Shown here piece after piece: positions 28,087-36,271 of a stretch of 64,000 nucleotides of DNA. The stretch is from the NCBI RefSeq assembly GCF_900168195.1, contig NZ_FUYX01000007.1, positions 186,001-250,000 on the forward strand, read 5' to 3'. This DNA is from Allobosea thiooxidans (GTDB lineage: Bacteria > Pseudomonadota > Alphaproteobacteria > Rhizobiales > Beijerinckiaceae). Every line of letters begins with the position of its first letter. The first letter of the stretch is position 1. The notes under the pieces are model-generated. The model saw only the letters and a program-made list of their open reading frames with translations, was not told the DNA's origin and made no database searches. Made by a program: the position numbers and the translations under genes.

Positions 28087-28120
28087 ATTGCCAAGGTCAC
28101 CCCGGCGGCGCGCAGGGTGG

Positions 28121-28462
28121 CTAAGGCTCGTCCTTCGCGAGAACGATGCGCGGATCGCCCGCCCGGTTCTCGATCTCGACCAGCCAGAGATCGGCGTCGA
28201 AACGCAGCTCGCGCGCGACGCGATCCTCGACTGCGAGCGGATCGGAATCGAGCAGGAGCTGGAAGCGCCGTTCGCCATCATCCGCGGCCAGCGCCTGCGG
28301 CGCCGGGCCGTAGAGCGCCGCGGTGCCGTCGAGCCGGTCGAGCTTGACGAAGATCGCCCCGGCCTCGCGCGCGCCGCGGCGGCGCAGCATGGCGACGAGC
28401 CCGTCATGCGAGGCCTGCCGGATATAGGCCGAGACCCAGAATTCGCTGGTCAGCCGCGCCAT
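28121..28462 (-). CDS. DUF1491 family protein
   Basis: 113-residue soluble protein. The N-terminal MARLTSEFWVSAYIRQA and 'GAREAGAIFVKLDRLDGTAALYGPAPQ' are the DUF1491 signature; the end is 'LRFDADLWLVEIENR...RIVLAKDEP'. Length fits the family (about 110). The start is the ATG at 28462; an open frame to 28696 upstream is antisense-like and lacks family similarity. It is the last gene of a unit with the proline-rich membrane protein (19-base gap) and the histidine kinase. Function unknown. Confidence 0.88.
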   Translation of the reverse strand: MARLTSEFWVSAYIRQASHDGLVAMLRRRGAREAGAIFVKLDRLDGTAALYGPAPQALAADDGERRFQLLLDSDPLAVEDRVARELRFDADLWLVEIENRAGDPRIVLAKDEP

Positions 28463-28481
28463 CGCCCGGCCGCGCTCCCGC

Positions 28482-29054
28482 TCAGTTCTCGGCGGAGCGC
28501 CGCGGAGCGGCGGCGGAGCGCGCACCCCGGACGTCGGCCGGCGGACGCAGGTCGCCATTGATGAGATCGGCGATCGGGTCACGAACCGGCGCCGCGGCTG
28601 CGCGCGGTGCCGCGGCCGGAGCGGGCTGCGCGGTGCGCGGCTGGGCGGAAACCGGCGCAGGCGGGCGCGGCGCCGCTTCGCGTGCCGGCTGCGCATGCGA
28701 CAGGTCGTTCGGCCGCGCCGGCGGCAGCGAGGGCTGGAGCGCAGCGGGCGCCTCGACAGCCGGCGCGGGGGCAGGCTCGGCGCGACGCTCGACCGCCGCC
28801 CGCGGCGGCGCGACCGGCGCGGTCGAAAGCATCGGCGCCGGGTGGCGCGCCTTCTGGAACATCAGCGCGTTGACGACGATCGCCGCCGCGACGACACCGA
28901 AAGCGAGGAGCAGCAGCGCCCGGCCCGGACGGCGGCCGACGCCGCGGCCCAGGCGGCCGAGCCAGGTGGTCTTCCGACGCGCCGGCTGCGCGCGCCGGAC
29001 CGGTGCGGACAGGGAGGCGCTGGAATGGGCGCGGGCGGCCATGGTCATGGACAT
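28482..29054 (-). CDS. Single-pass membrane protein with Pro/Ala-rich periplasmic domain
   Basis: 190 residues: a basic cytoplasmic N-terminus (about 1-42, many Arg), one TM helix (about 43-64, LLLLAFGVVAAAIVVNALMF), then a low-complexity Pro/Ala/Arg segment ending with 'DPIADLINGD'. No enzymatic domain. The DPIADLI phrase is seen before peptidoglycan-binding domains in some rhizobial proteins, but none follows here. It lies between a DivJ-like kinase gene (14-base gap) and DUF1491 on the same strand, suggesting an envelope-linked role in that unit (inference). Confidence 0.7.
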   Translation of the reverse strand: MSMTMAARAHSSASLSAPVRRAQPARRKTTWLGRLGRGVGRRPGRALLLLAFGVVAAAIVVNALMFQKARHPAPMLSTAPVAPPRAAVERRAEPAPAPAVEAPAALQPSLPPARPNDLSHAQPAREAAPRPPAPVSAQPRTAQPAPAAAPRAAAAPVRDPIADLINGDLRPPADVRGARSAAAPRRSAEN

Positions 29055-29068
29055 GCGTCAGCTCGTCT

Positions 29069-30928
29069 TCAGGCGGTCAGGCGGAGAGGTTCTTTGGTTT
29101 CGAGGCCCCGGCGCGGCGCCCGGGCGAAGGTGACAATCTTGGCCGGCTGCTCAGCGCCCCCTGCCCCGCCGACGGGCAGGCGGACGGAGACGCGCGTGCC
29201 GACATCGGGCGCGCTCTCGACCGTGAGCCGGCCGCCATGGAGCCCGACGAGGCCGCGCACCACCGACAGGCCGAGGCCCGTCCCCTCATGGCTGCGGTCA
29301 TAGGCGCCCTTGACCTGGAAGAAGGGATCGCCCAGCCGCGGCAGATCGGCCGCAGCGATGCCGATGCCGGTATCGGATACCGAGAGATCGACCGTGTCGC
29401 CGTCGCGGACGATGGCGAGCACCACACGGCCGCCGGCGGGCGTGAACTTGACGGCATTGGACAGGAGATTGAGCAGGACCTGCTTCACGGCGCGCCGGTC
29501 GCCCTCGATCAGCGGCAAGGCCGGACCGGCCACACGCTCCAGCACGACGCCGGCGGTTTCGGCGCGGAGCGCCATCAGGGCGCAGCAATCGCCGGCCATG
29601 GCAGCGAGGTCGAGCGGCTCGCGCTCGATCGTCATCGCGCCGCTCTCGATCTTCGAGATGTCCAGCAACGTGTTGACCACGTCGAGGAGGTGATGGCCCG
29701 AAGCGTGGATGATGCGGGCATATTCGAGCCGCTTCTCGGCATCGATCCAGCCGTTCTCCTCGGCACTCAGCATCTCGGAGAAGCCGATGATCGCGTTCAG
29801 CGGCGTGCGCAGCTCATGGCTGACCGTGGCCAGGAACTGGCCCTTGACGTCATTGGCCCGCAGCGCCTCGGCATGGCCGCGGTCGCGCTCCTCCTCCGCA
29901 TGGCGGCGCGCGGTCACGTCGCGCATCACGCAGACGACGGCCGCGCCATCCGGAGAGCCGCCCTCGTCGACCCGGTAGGCCTGCATTTCCAGCCACAGCG
30001 AAACCGGGGTGCGCGCCTCGCCGGCCTGTCCCTTCGGGACGAAGAGCGTCCGGAAGCTGACGGTGGCGCCGCAGCCGCCATGCGCGGCGTCGCTCAGAGC
30101 CTTCAGGAAGAGCGGCCTGTCGGCGATATGCACGCGCTCGAACAGCCCGCGCCCGAGCAGCTCGCGCGGTTCGGCTCCGGTCAGGGCCTGCGCGGCAGCA
30201 TTGGCGAAGACGACGGCGCCGCCGGCATCATGCCAGGTGACGAGATCCCCGACATGGTCGAGCAGGAGGCGCGCGCGGGCGTCGGAGACGCGGTGTGCGC
30301 GCTCCTCGCCGTCACGGCGGCGCAGCAGAACCGCGGCCGTCACCAGCGCCTGGGCCAGGGCGGCGACCGCCAGAAACGGCATGGCGAGGCCCGTCCAGGC
30401 CGAAGCCTCGGCGAAGAGGCCGGCCTGCTGCAGCCCGAAAGCAGCGGCCAGCGCCGCCAGCGCGATCCAGCCAGCGCGCAGGACGAAGCCGAAGGAACCG
30501 AAGAACGCGGCCTCGACCGGCACGACCGCGAGCCACAGCAGCAGCGGCGAGGCAAGCCCGCCGGTGGCGCCGGCCAGTGCGACGATGAAGAGCGACAGGG
30601 CTGCGGCCGAGATCGCATGCGCGACATCGAGACGGCCCGTGCGCGAGAGCAGGAAGACGGCGAGCAGCGGCAGGGCAGCGGCCACGAACATGGCGGCCTC
30701 GAAAGCGCCGAGCGTACCGCGCCAGGCGAGATAGGCGGGGGCGAGGCCGAGCACGCCGCCGCCGACGAGCAGGCGCGTCAGCACGAAGCGCTCGTGGCGG
30801 AGGCTCTCCCCCAGGTCCGACCGCACCGATGCATGCACCAGTGCCGCCGCTTGTGTCCTCAGTGCCGTGATCGCCATACGGAACGCAACGCCCAAACTCT
30901 TGCGGGCCAGGCTGCCCGCACTCCGCAT
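29069..30928 (-). CDS. Membrane PAS sensor histidine kinase, DivJ-like
   Basis: 619-residue kinase. An N-terminal membrane domain with about six hydrophobic helices (about 50-205, including 'TGGLASPLLLWLAVVP') is followed by a PAS domain (about 215-335), then HisKA with phosphoacceptor H371 in 'VSHELRTPLNAIIGFSEML', and a HATPase_c domain with N box 'NLLSNAVKFTP', 'DTGIGI' and 'GTGLGLSVVRGLVGLHGG'. The layout and motifs resemble DivJ/PleC cell-cycle kinases that phosphorylate DivK. The family assignment is an inference. A perfect CtrA box lies 16 bases before the ATG. A second possible start (MAITALRTQ) lies 17 codons further in, leaving room for a promoter at that box. It is the first gene of a three-gene unit. 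Confidence 0.85.
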   Translation of the reverse strand: MRSAGSLARKSLGVAFRMAITALRTQAAALVHASVRSDLGESLRHERFVLTRLLVGGGVLGLAPAYLAWRGTLGAFEAAMFVAAALPLLAVFLLSRTGRLDVAHAISAAALSLFIVALAGATGGLASPLLLWLAVVPVEAAFFGSFGFVLRAGWIALAALAAAFGLQQAGLFAEASAWTGLAMPFLAVAALAQALVTAAVLLRRRDGEERAHRVSDARARLLLDHVGDLVTWHDAGGAVVFANAAAQALTGAEPRELLGRGLFERVHIADRPLFLKALSDAAHGGCGATVSFRTLFVPKGQAGEARTPVSLWLEMQAYRVDEGGSPDGAAVVCVMRDVTARRHAEEERDRGHAEALRANDVKGQFLATVSHELRTPLNAIIGFSEMLSAEENGWIDAEKRLEYARIIHASGHHLLDVVNTLLDISKIESGAMTIEREPLDLAAMAGDCCALMALRAETAGVVLERVAGPALPLIEGDRRAVKQVLLNLLSNAVKFTPAGGRVVLAIVRDGDTVDLSVSDTGIGIAAADLPRLGDPFFQVKGAYDRSHEGTGLGLSVVRGLVGLHGGRLTVESAPDVGTRVSVRLPVGGAGGAEQPAKIVTFARAPRRGLETKEPLRLTA

Positions 30929-30943
30929 CTCGCCATGTGCGGT

Positions 30944-30958
30944 TTAAGCGGGGCTTAA
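30944..30958. promoter_or_regulatory. Perfect CtrA-type box TTAA-N7-TTAA before the kinase operon
   Basis: TTAAGCGGGGCTTAA, itself flanked by one more symmetric T/A pair (TTTAA-N7-TTAAA), sits immediately upstream of the DivJ-like kinase gene. It matches the CtrA consensus exactly. Being so close to the first ATG, it would repress, or it would mean that translation begins at the downstream ATG. Confidence 0.65.
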
Positions 30959-31202
30959 AGCGAATGACGAGGAGCGGGCCGGCGACAGCGGGCGATCAAA
31001 AATTTTCGATATTTTTCAAAACGATACTCCGCTCCAACCGATTTTCTCGGACGCTGCGATGTTCGCAGCAGGGTGAACGGAAGCTGAAGATCGCCACCGG
31101 CATTCGACTCGTATTTGAGCGTTCGAAATGACGCGATTTTTCGAGATCGGCTTTTAGAGTGCTCTCACCCGGCGCCAAAGGGTGCCGGCAATGGAGATCG
31201 AG

Positions 31203-31466
31203 ATGGCTCACTTCCTGCGCAAGGCTGCGATCATCGGCCTCATCGCGGTGCATTCGCCGGTCCATAGCGGCAAGCCTGCCGATGCAGCGCTGCCGCAGAG
31301 CATCCGGCAGGCCGTCGAAACCGTCCAGGCCGAAACGCGCAGCGCAGCCGGCAGCTTGACGGCGGCACGTGAAGCGGCCCAGATTCTGGCAGGGCTCGAC
31401 CCCGTGATGCGCGAGCGCATCCTGAACGCCGCGACGACGGCGACCATCGGCAAGCCGGCGCGATGA
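31203..31466 (+). CDS. Small hypothetical protein, 87 residues
   Basis: Starts MAHFLRKAAIIGLIAVHSPVHS, then a short acidic/Ala-rich helical body ('QSIRQAVETVQAETRSAAG', 'AAREAAQILAGLDPVMRERIL') and a basic end. The first 20 residues are hydrophobic enough for a signal peptide or anchor. A GGAG six bases before ATG 31203 supports this start over ATG 31191. It precedes sufE on the same strand (84-base gap). I do not recognise the family. Confidence 0.6.
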   Translation: MAHFLRKAAIIGLIAVHSPVHSGKPADAALPQSIRQAVETVQAETRSAAGSLTAAREAAQILAGLDPVMRERILNAATTATIGKPAR

Positions 31467-31550
31467 ACGCTTGACGCAGCCCCGCCCGTTGCGGGAAGAG
31501 GTCGCGCCGCCATCCCGATGCAGCCGGGGCAAGCGCCGGCCAGGCAGGAC

Positions 31551-31979
31551 ATGACAACAGGTCTCGACGACATCGTCGCCAATTTCGAACTGCTCGAGGA
31601 ATGGGACGACCGCTATCGCTATCTGATCGAGCTCGGCAAGACGCTCGAACCCTTGCCGGAAGACGCCCATAACGACGCCAACAAGGTGCGCGGCTGCGCC
31701 AGCCAGGTCTGGCTCACGTCGCGCAGCGAGGGCGGGCCGGGCGCCGGGACACGGCTGCACTTCCGCGGCGACAGCGACGCCCATATCGTCCGCGGGCTGG
31801 TCGCGCTGGCGCTGGCCATCTTCTCGGGCAAGCCGGCCGCCGACATCCTCACCACGGATGCCTTCGCGATCTACGAGCAGCTCGGCCTCGCAGCCCATCT
31901 GACTCCGCAGCGCTCGAACGGGGTCCGCGCCATGATCGACCGGATCAAGAACGACGCCCGCGCTGTCTCCGCGGCCTGA
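31551..31979 (+). CDS. sufE: SufE-family cysteine desulfurase activator
   Basis: 142-residue protein that accepts persulfide sulfur from SufS and passes it to the SufBCD Fe-S scaffold. The active Cys is C49 in KVRGCASQVW; 'FELLEEWDDRYRYLIELGKTL' at the start and 'GLVALALAIFSGKPAADIL' are family-typical. Length fits SufE (about 140). ATG 31551 is preferred; the frame is open eleven codons upstream without homology. No suf operon is adjacent, so this is a free-standing SufE-like copy, as is common in alphaproteobacteria. Confidence 0.92.
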   Translation: MTTGLDDIVANFELLEEWDDRYRYLIELGKTLEPLPEDAHNDANKVRGCASQVWLTSRSEGGPGAGTRLHFRGDSDAHIVRGLVALALAIFSGKPAADILTTDAFAIYEQLGLAAHLTPQRSNGVRAMIDRIKNDARAVSAA

Positions 31980-31983
31980 CGGC

Positions 31984-32775
31984 TCAGCCACCCGCGCCGG
32001 CGGCGGGGAAAGCCGGCCGCGCATCGGGCGCCTGCCAGCTTCGCGGGCCCGGGCGGGCAGCGCGCCGGTCCATGCCGTAATGGGCCGCCAGAGCCGACAG
32101 CGCGAGGCGCAGCACGACCTTGGCCGAACGCGCCGGCCAGCGGCGCTCGCGCTCCACGAGATCCAGCCCCTTGAGGAAGCCGCAGACGTCGATGACGATG
32201 CCGGACAGCTCCGGTCCGAGCCGTTCGCAGGCGAGGCGGACGCGCCGGCGCGCGGCGATCGCCGTATCGGAAGCCCCGGCGCCGTCACGCGGCCCGGCTC
32301 CGCGGTCATCCGGCGTCAGGGCCGCATCCCAGTTCATCGTCGTGCGCGGCAGCATCTGCGCCAGGGTGATGTCGGCCCTGAAGCGTTCTCCGGCGGCGAA
32401 TTCCTCGTCGCTGATCTGGGCCTGCCCGTCCTTGCCGGAGCGGCGATAGAGCCAGAGCAGCGGGCTTTCACGATCATCCGTGGCCGGCCGCTGACGCGCA
32501 GCCTCCCCTGCCGACGCGCTCGCCTGGCCAACCGCTCCGGCAAGCAGGGCAAGCCGGGCGGTCCTACCCTTGCCCGACCAGGCGACACACCCTTCGGCGA
32601 CCAGCGCCGCCGCAGTCTCGGCCGCGACATAGCCGGCGCCGAGGCTCGTGCCGTTCACCTCGCGATACAGCGCGATCCGTCCGCAGCCCAACGGCGATGC
32701 GACGGCATAGCAGCCGGCGCCGCCGAGATGGGCCAGCAGCCGCTTATGTTCCCTGCGATCCGGTTCCACGGTCAT
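31984..32775 (-). CDS. DUF6456 domain protein
   Basis: 263 residues. An N-terminal region has a helix-turn-helix-like feel ('EHKRLLAHLGGAGCYAVASPLG'). The middle region 'ESPLLWLYRRSGKDGQAQISDEEFAAGERFRADITLAQMLPR' marks the DUF6456 family; in fragments, SPLLWLYRR and FAAGERFRAD are diagnostic. A helical C-terminal part follows ('RRRVRLACERLGPELSGIVIDVCGFLKGLDLVE'). Its ATG overlaps the stop of the DnaA domain IV-like gene (4 bases), so they are coupled, which suggests a DNA-linked function. The family is uncharacterised. Confidence 0.8.
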   Translation of the reverse strand: MTVEPDRREHKRLLAHLGGAGCYAVASPLGCGRIALYREVNGTSLGAGYVAAETAAALVAEGCVAWSGKGRTARLALLAGAVGQASASAGEAARQRPATDDRESPLLWLYRRSGKDGQAQISDEEFAAGERFRADITLAQMLPRTTMNWDAALTPDDRGAGPRDGAGASDTAIAARRRVRLACERLGPELSGIVIDVCGFLKGLDLVERERRWPARSAKVVLRLALSALAAHYGMDRRAARPGPRSWQAPDARPAFPAAGAGG

Positions 32776-33140
32776 CGGCCTGCCCTCCCCGGCCCGGCAT
32801 CGAGCCGGAGCATGGCGGCCTGAAGCGCCGCCTGCAGCGCGTCGAGGCCGAATTCGAGAGCGGGGTCGTCGCGCCGATCCTCGATCCGCTCACAGGCGTG
32901 GCGCACGGTGGTGCGATCGCGCCCGAAACAGATGCCGACGCGCGTCAGGCTGAAACCGAAGCCCACATGGGCGAGATACATGGCGGTCTGCCTCGCCAGC
33001 GCGGCGGCTTTGCCGCCACGCGTCCGCGCACGCAGCAAAGGAACCGGGACCCGCGCGACGGCTGCGACCGCCGTCTCCACCAGGCGAGCCCCGACCGCCG
33101 CACGCTGCGTCATTTGACGCTGGATGACCTGATTGTTCAT
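32772..33140 (-). CDS. Free-standing DnaA domain IV-like DNA-binding protein
   Basis: 122 residues. The central part 'RQTAMYLAHVGFGFSLTRVGICFGRDRTTVRHACERIED' (about residues 55-95) matches the helix-turn-helix and signature of DnaA domain IV, which binds the DnaA box. No AAA+ domain is present, so it cannot act as initiator itself. It may bind DnaA-box-like DNA and compete with or guide DnaA, or act as a transcription factor (inference). The start is ATG 33140, with GGAGAG 10 bases before it; upstream frame is non-family. It overlaps the DUF6456 gene by 4 bases and lies behind a striking hairpin region. Confidence 0.82.
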   Translation of the reverse strand: MNNQVIQRQMTQRAAVGARLVETAVAAVARVPVPLLRARTRGGKAAALARQTAMYLAHVGFGFSLTRVGICFGRDRTTVRHACERIEDRRDDPALEFGLDALQAALQAAMLRLDAGPGRAGR

Positions 33141-33141
33141 G

Positions 33142-33212
33142 ATATATTCTCTCCGATCTGGATCGGCTCCACCAAGTGGCGCTCCCGCCCCCTCTGGGAT
33201 TAGAGAATATAT
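33142..33212 (-). promoter_or_regulatory. 11-bp perfect inverted repeat plus inner hairpin masking the ribosome binding site
   Basis: ATATATTCTCT at 33142-33152 and its exact complement AGAGAATATAT at 33202-33212 are 49 bases apart. In the message of the DnaA-IV-like gene the near arm ends one base before the AUG and contains part of GGAGAG. The GG belongs to a second perfect hairpin (33153-33166, CCGATC-TG-GATCGG on the plus strand). Both hairpins would hide the ribosome binding site. Alternatively the arms are two copies of a DNA operator. Confidence 0.6.
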
Positions 33213-33296
33213 TCCTATCTCGATCTTGGCAAGGGTGGACCGGGACTTGTCCCCGGGGGCAGATGCGCGCCGAGTCGCAGGCCGAATGACGGACAC

Positions 33297-33331
33297 AAAA
33301 AAGGCCGCCGAAAAGCTTCGGCGGCCTTTTT
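33297..33331 (-). terminator. Strong bidirectional-looking terminator after mucR
   Basis: Stem AAAAGGCCGCCGAA/TTCGGCGGCCTTTT (14 bp, loop AAGC) with T-runs on both strands. In the mucR direction the hairpin is followed by a six-base T tract; it begins about 40 bases past the mucR stop. Confidence 0.92.
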
Positions 33332-33367
33332 ATCAGGCGGCTCGTGTGAGCGCGGTGTTTCCGGCCT

Positions 33368-33784
33368 TCAGCGGCGCTTGCGGCGCTGCTGGCCCAGACC
33401 CATCTTCTTGGCCAGCTGCGAGCGGGCCTCGGCATAGTTCGGCGCGACCATCGGGTAGTCGGGCGGCAGGCCCCACTTCTCGCGATACTGCTCGGGCGAC
33501 ATGTTGTATTGCGTCCGCAGATGCCGCTTCAGCGACTTGAACTTCTTTCCGTCCTCGAGGCAGATCAGGTAATCGGCCGTAATCGACTTCTTGACCGGGA
33601 TCGCAGGCTTCGGCGCCTCGACCTGAACGACCGGCGCAGCGCCGCCGATGACACGATTCAGAGCCGAGTGAACCTCACTGATCAGGGCAGGAAGCTCGGA
33701 CGCCGGAACCGAATTGTTGGAAACATAGGCGGAGACGATATCCGCCGTGAGTTCAATGAAGTCCGACCCTTCGTTCTCGGCCAT
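33368..33784 (-). CDS. MucR/Ros-family transcriptional regulator
   Basis: 138-residue prokaryotic zinc-finger-type regulator. Members control exopolysaccharide, motility and cell-cycle genes in Rhizobiales, and bind AT-rich DNA in an H-NS-like way. The finger region reads C75-x2-D78-x9-H88 ('[20 protein letters not shown]'). Compared with the C2H2 of Ros, the second Cys is Asp and the last His position is not His, so normal tetrahedral zinc binding is doubtful; this pattern occurs in part of the family. The rest ('[32 protein letters not shown]') is canonical. AAGGAGA before the ATG is a good ribosome binding site. Confidence 0.93.
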   Translation of the reverse strand: MAENEGSDFIELTADIVSAYVSNNSVPASELPALISEVHSALNRVIGGAAPVVQVEAPKPAIPVKKSITADYLICLEDGKKFKSLKRHLRTQYNMSPEQYREKWGLPPDYPMVAPNYAEARSQLAKKMGLGQQRRKRR

Positions 33785-34114
33785 GGCGATGTTTCTCCTT
33801 ATCGTTCTTGGCAGCGGCTTTCGCTGATCACCCGTTTCTTCATGCCCGATTTCCAGTCAGATCTGCCGATAGCGGGTCAAGCACTACCGCATCCAGAATC
33901 GTACAACGCGGACTGATCGAATATGCGTTTATTCGATACTGGTTCACCTCGCAAGAGAACAATTCGTAACAAAAGAGTATCTGCAAGCTGAATAATGCTG
34001 GCCCAAACGCAGCAGACTTCATTGGGTCACGAAAACAAATCCGCAACTTCCGCGAGCCCTTGCCAGTCGCTTCCCTCGTCTCTACCTGTCAGCGCCACCG
34101 CCCGAGGGAACAGC
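33785..34114. promoter_or_regulatory. AT-rich region between mucR and the oligopeptidase gene, with a perfect dyad
   Basis: 330 bases without a gene and clearly more AT-rich than the surroundings, especially 33895-34000. It holds the mucR promoter and the promoter of the divergent S9 peptidase gene. A perfect 8-bp inverted repeat ATCGAATA-N6-TATTCGAT lies at 33916-33937, about 130 bases before mucR. A TTGACC near 33877-33882 (mucR direction) could be a -35 element but I find no convincing -10. MucR proteins repress their own gene through AT-rich DNA, so this dyad is a good autoregulation candidate. Confidence 0.5.
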
Positions 34115-36271
34115 ATGCATCCGGATCAGGACCGTCCCGCCCCCACCCGGACCCCGCGCCGCAGCCGCCGGCCAGCGCCGCCGAAGGCCGCGATCCTGAC
34201 CAAGGAAACCGTCGTGCATGGCGTGACGCTGCGCGACGACTATGACTGGCTGCGCGCACCGAACTGGAAGGAGGTGCTGCGGAACCCCGATCTTCTTCCC
34301 GACGAGATCCGCCGCCATCTCGAGGCCGAGAATGCCTATTGCAAGGCATTGATGGCGCCGACGCGGAACCTGCAGCACGACATCGTCAAGGAGATGCGCG
34401 GCCGCATCAAGGAAGACGATTCGAGCGTGCCGCAGCCGGACGGGCCCTTCCTCTACTATTCGCGCTACCGCAAGGGAGCCGAACATCCCCTGATCTGCCG
34501 GCGCCCCCGCGCGGGCAAGGGCCGCGAGCAGGTCATGCTCGACGCCGATGCGCTGGCCGAAGGCAAGGACTTCTTCGATCTCGGGGACACCGCGCACAGC
34601 CCTGATCACCGGCTCCTCGCCTGGAGCGCGGATGAAGCCGGCTCCGAGCTGCACGGCATCCGGGTCCGCGACCTGGAGAGCGGGCAGGACCTTCCCGACC
34701 TGATCGGCGACACGACGGGCGACATCGTCTGGGCGAGCGATTCCGCCTCGTTCTTCTATGTCGGGCTCGATGCCGACCATCGACCCTCGCGCGTGCTGCG
34801 CCACCGCCTCGGCCAGCCGCCTGCGCAGGACGAGCTCATGCATGACGAAGCCGATGCCGGCATGTTCGTCGATATCGACCGGACGCAATCCGGCCGCTTC
34901 CTGCTGATCACGATCAGCGATCACGAAACCTCGGAGACGCGGGTCGTCGACCTCGACGATCCGCAGGGCGCGCCCCGGCTCGTCGCCCCGCGTCAGGTCG
35001 GGCGGCAATATGGCCTCGACCACCATGGCGAGACCTTCCTGATCCTGACCAATGCCGAGGGCGCGGAGGACTTCAAGATCGTCTCGGCGCCGCTCGCCGA
35101 CCCCGATCCGGCCGGCTGGCGCGATCTCGTCCCGCACCGGGCCGGACGGCTGATCATCAGCCATCTCTGCCTGAGGGGGCGCCTGATCCGGCTGGAGCGC
35201 GAGGACGGGCTGCCGCGGATTGTGATCCGCGACCTCACCAGCGGCGACGAAAGCAGCATCGCCTTCGAGGAAGAGGCCTATGGGCTCGGGATGGACCCCG
35301 GCTACGAGTTCGACACCGACGTGCTGCGCTTCATCTATGCCTCGATGGCGCGGCCGGCCGAGACCTATGACTACGATCTCTCCACCGGCGAACGCCGGCT
35401 GCTGAAGCGCCAGGAGGTTCCCTCCGGGCATGACCCGGCCGCCTACAAGGTGCGGCGCATCTTCGCGACGGCGAAGGACGGCGAAAGGGTGCCGATCTCG
35501 ATCCTGCACCGTGCCGACACCCCGCTCGACGGCAGCGCGCCCTGCCTGCTCTACGGCTACGGCTCCTATGGCTCGGCGATGTCGGCCTCGTTCCGGACGC
35601 GGCCGCTCAGCCTGGTCGACCGCGGCTTCGTCTATGCGATCGCCCATGTCCGCGGCGGCACCGACAAGGGCTGGCGCTGGTATCTCGACGGCAAGCGCGA
35701 GAACAAGCGCAACAGCTTCACCGACTTCATCGCGGCTGCCGAGGCGCTGGCCGAAGCCGGCTTCACCCGGCGCGGCCGCATCGTCGCCGAAGGCGGCAGC
35801 GCCGGCGGCATGCTGATGGGCGCGGTCGCGAACATGGCGCCGGAGCTCTTCGCCGGCATCGTCGCCGAGGTGCCCTTCGTCGACGTGCTCAACACGATCC
35901 TCGACGACACCCTGCCGCTGACCCCGCCCGAATGGCCGGAATGGGGCGATCCGATCCGCGACGTGAAAGCCTTCGAGACGATCCGCGGCTACTCGCCCTA
36001 TGACAACGTCACGGCACAGGACTATCCGCCGATCCTAGCGATGGGCGGGCTGACTGATCCGCGCGTGACCTATTGGGAACCGGCGAAATGGGTGGCGCGG
36101 CTGCGCGCCACGATGACCGGCGGCGGGCCGGTCATGCTGCACACCAATATGGAGGCGGGGCATGGCGGCGCTGCCGGGCGCTTCGACTCGCTCAAGGACA
36201 CGGCGCTGGCCTATGCCTTCGCGCTCCAGGCTGTCGGCGCCGGCTGGCCGGAGGCCCGCGCCGAGGTCTGA
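34115..36271 (+). CDS. S9 family oligopeptidase (oligopeptidase B/prolyl oligopeptidase type)
   Basis: 718-residue serine peptidase with a seven-bladed beta-propeller (about 60-420) capping an alpha/beta-hydrolase catalytic domain (about 430-718). The nucleophile Ser lies in GGSAGGMLMG, the Asp in 'GLTDPRVTYWEP' and the His in 'MEAGHGGAAGRFDS'. The 'RGGTDKGWRWY' region replaces RGGGEMG of classic PtrB. It hydrolyses short peptides in the cytoplasm. The start ATG 34115 follows GAGGGA at good spacing; the frame is open 40 codons further up but that part shows no homology and lies in the promoter region. The N-terminus is basic and Pro/Arg-rich. Confidence 0.92.
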   Translation: MHPDQDRPAPTRTPRRSRRPAPPKAAILTKETVVHGVTLRDDYDWLRAPNWKEVLRNPDLLPDEIRRHLEAENAYCKALMAPTRNLQHDIVKEMRGRIKEDDSSVPQPDGPFLYYSRYRKGAEHPLICRRPRAGKGREQVMLDADALAEGKDFFDLGDTAHSPDHRLLAWSADEAGSELHGIRVRDLESGQDLPDLIGDTTGDIVWASDSASFFYVGLDADHRPSRVLRHRLGQPPAQDELMHDEADAGMFVDIDRTQSGRFLLITISDHETSETRVVDLDDPQGAPRLVAPRQVGRQYGLDHHGETFLILTNAEGAEDFKIVSAPLADPDPAGWRDLVPHRAGRLIISHLCLRGRLIRLEREDGLPRIVIRDLTSGDESSIAFEEEAYGLGMDPGYEFDTDVLRFIYASMARPAETYDYDLSTGERRLLKRQEVPSGHDPAAYKVRRIFATAKDGERVPISILHRADTPLDGSAPCLLYGYGSYGSAMSASFRTRPLSLVDRGFVYAIAHVRGGTDKGWRWYLDGKRENKRNSFTDFIAAAEALAEAGFTRRGRIVAEGGSAGGMLMGAVANMAPELFAGIVAEVPFVDVLNTILDDTLPLTPPEWPEWGDPIRDVKAFETIRGYSPYDNVTAQDYPPILAMGGLTDPRVTYWEPAKWVARLRATMTGGGPVMLHTNMEAGHGGAAGRFDSLKDTALAYAFALQAVGAGWPEARAEV

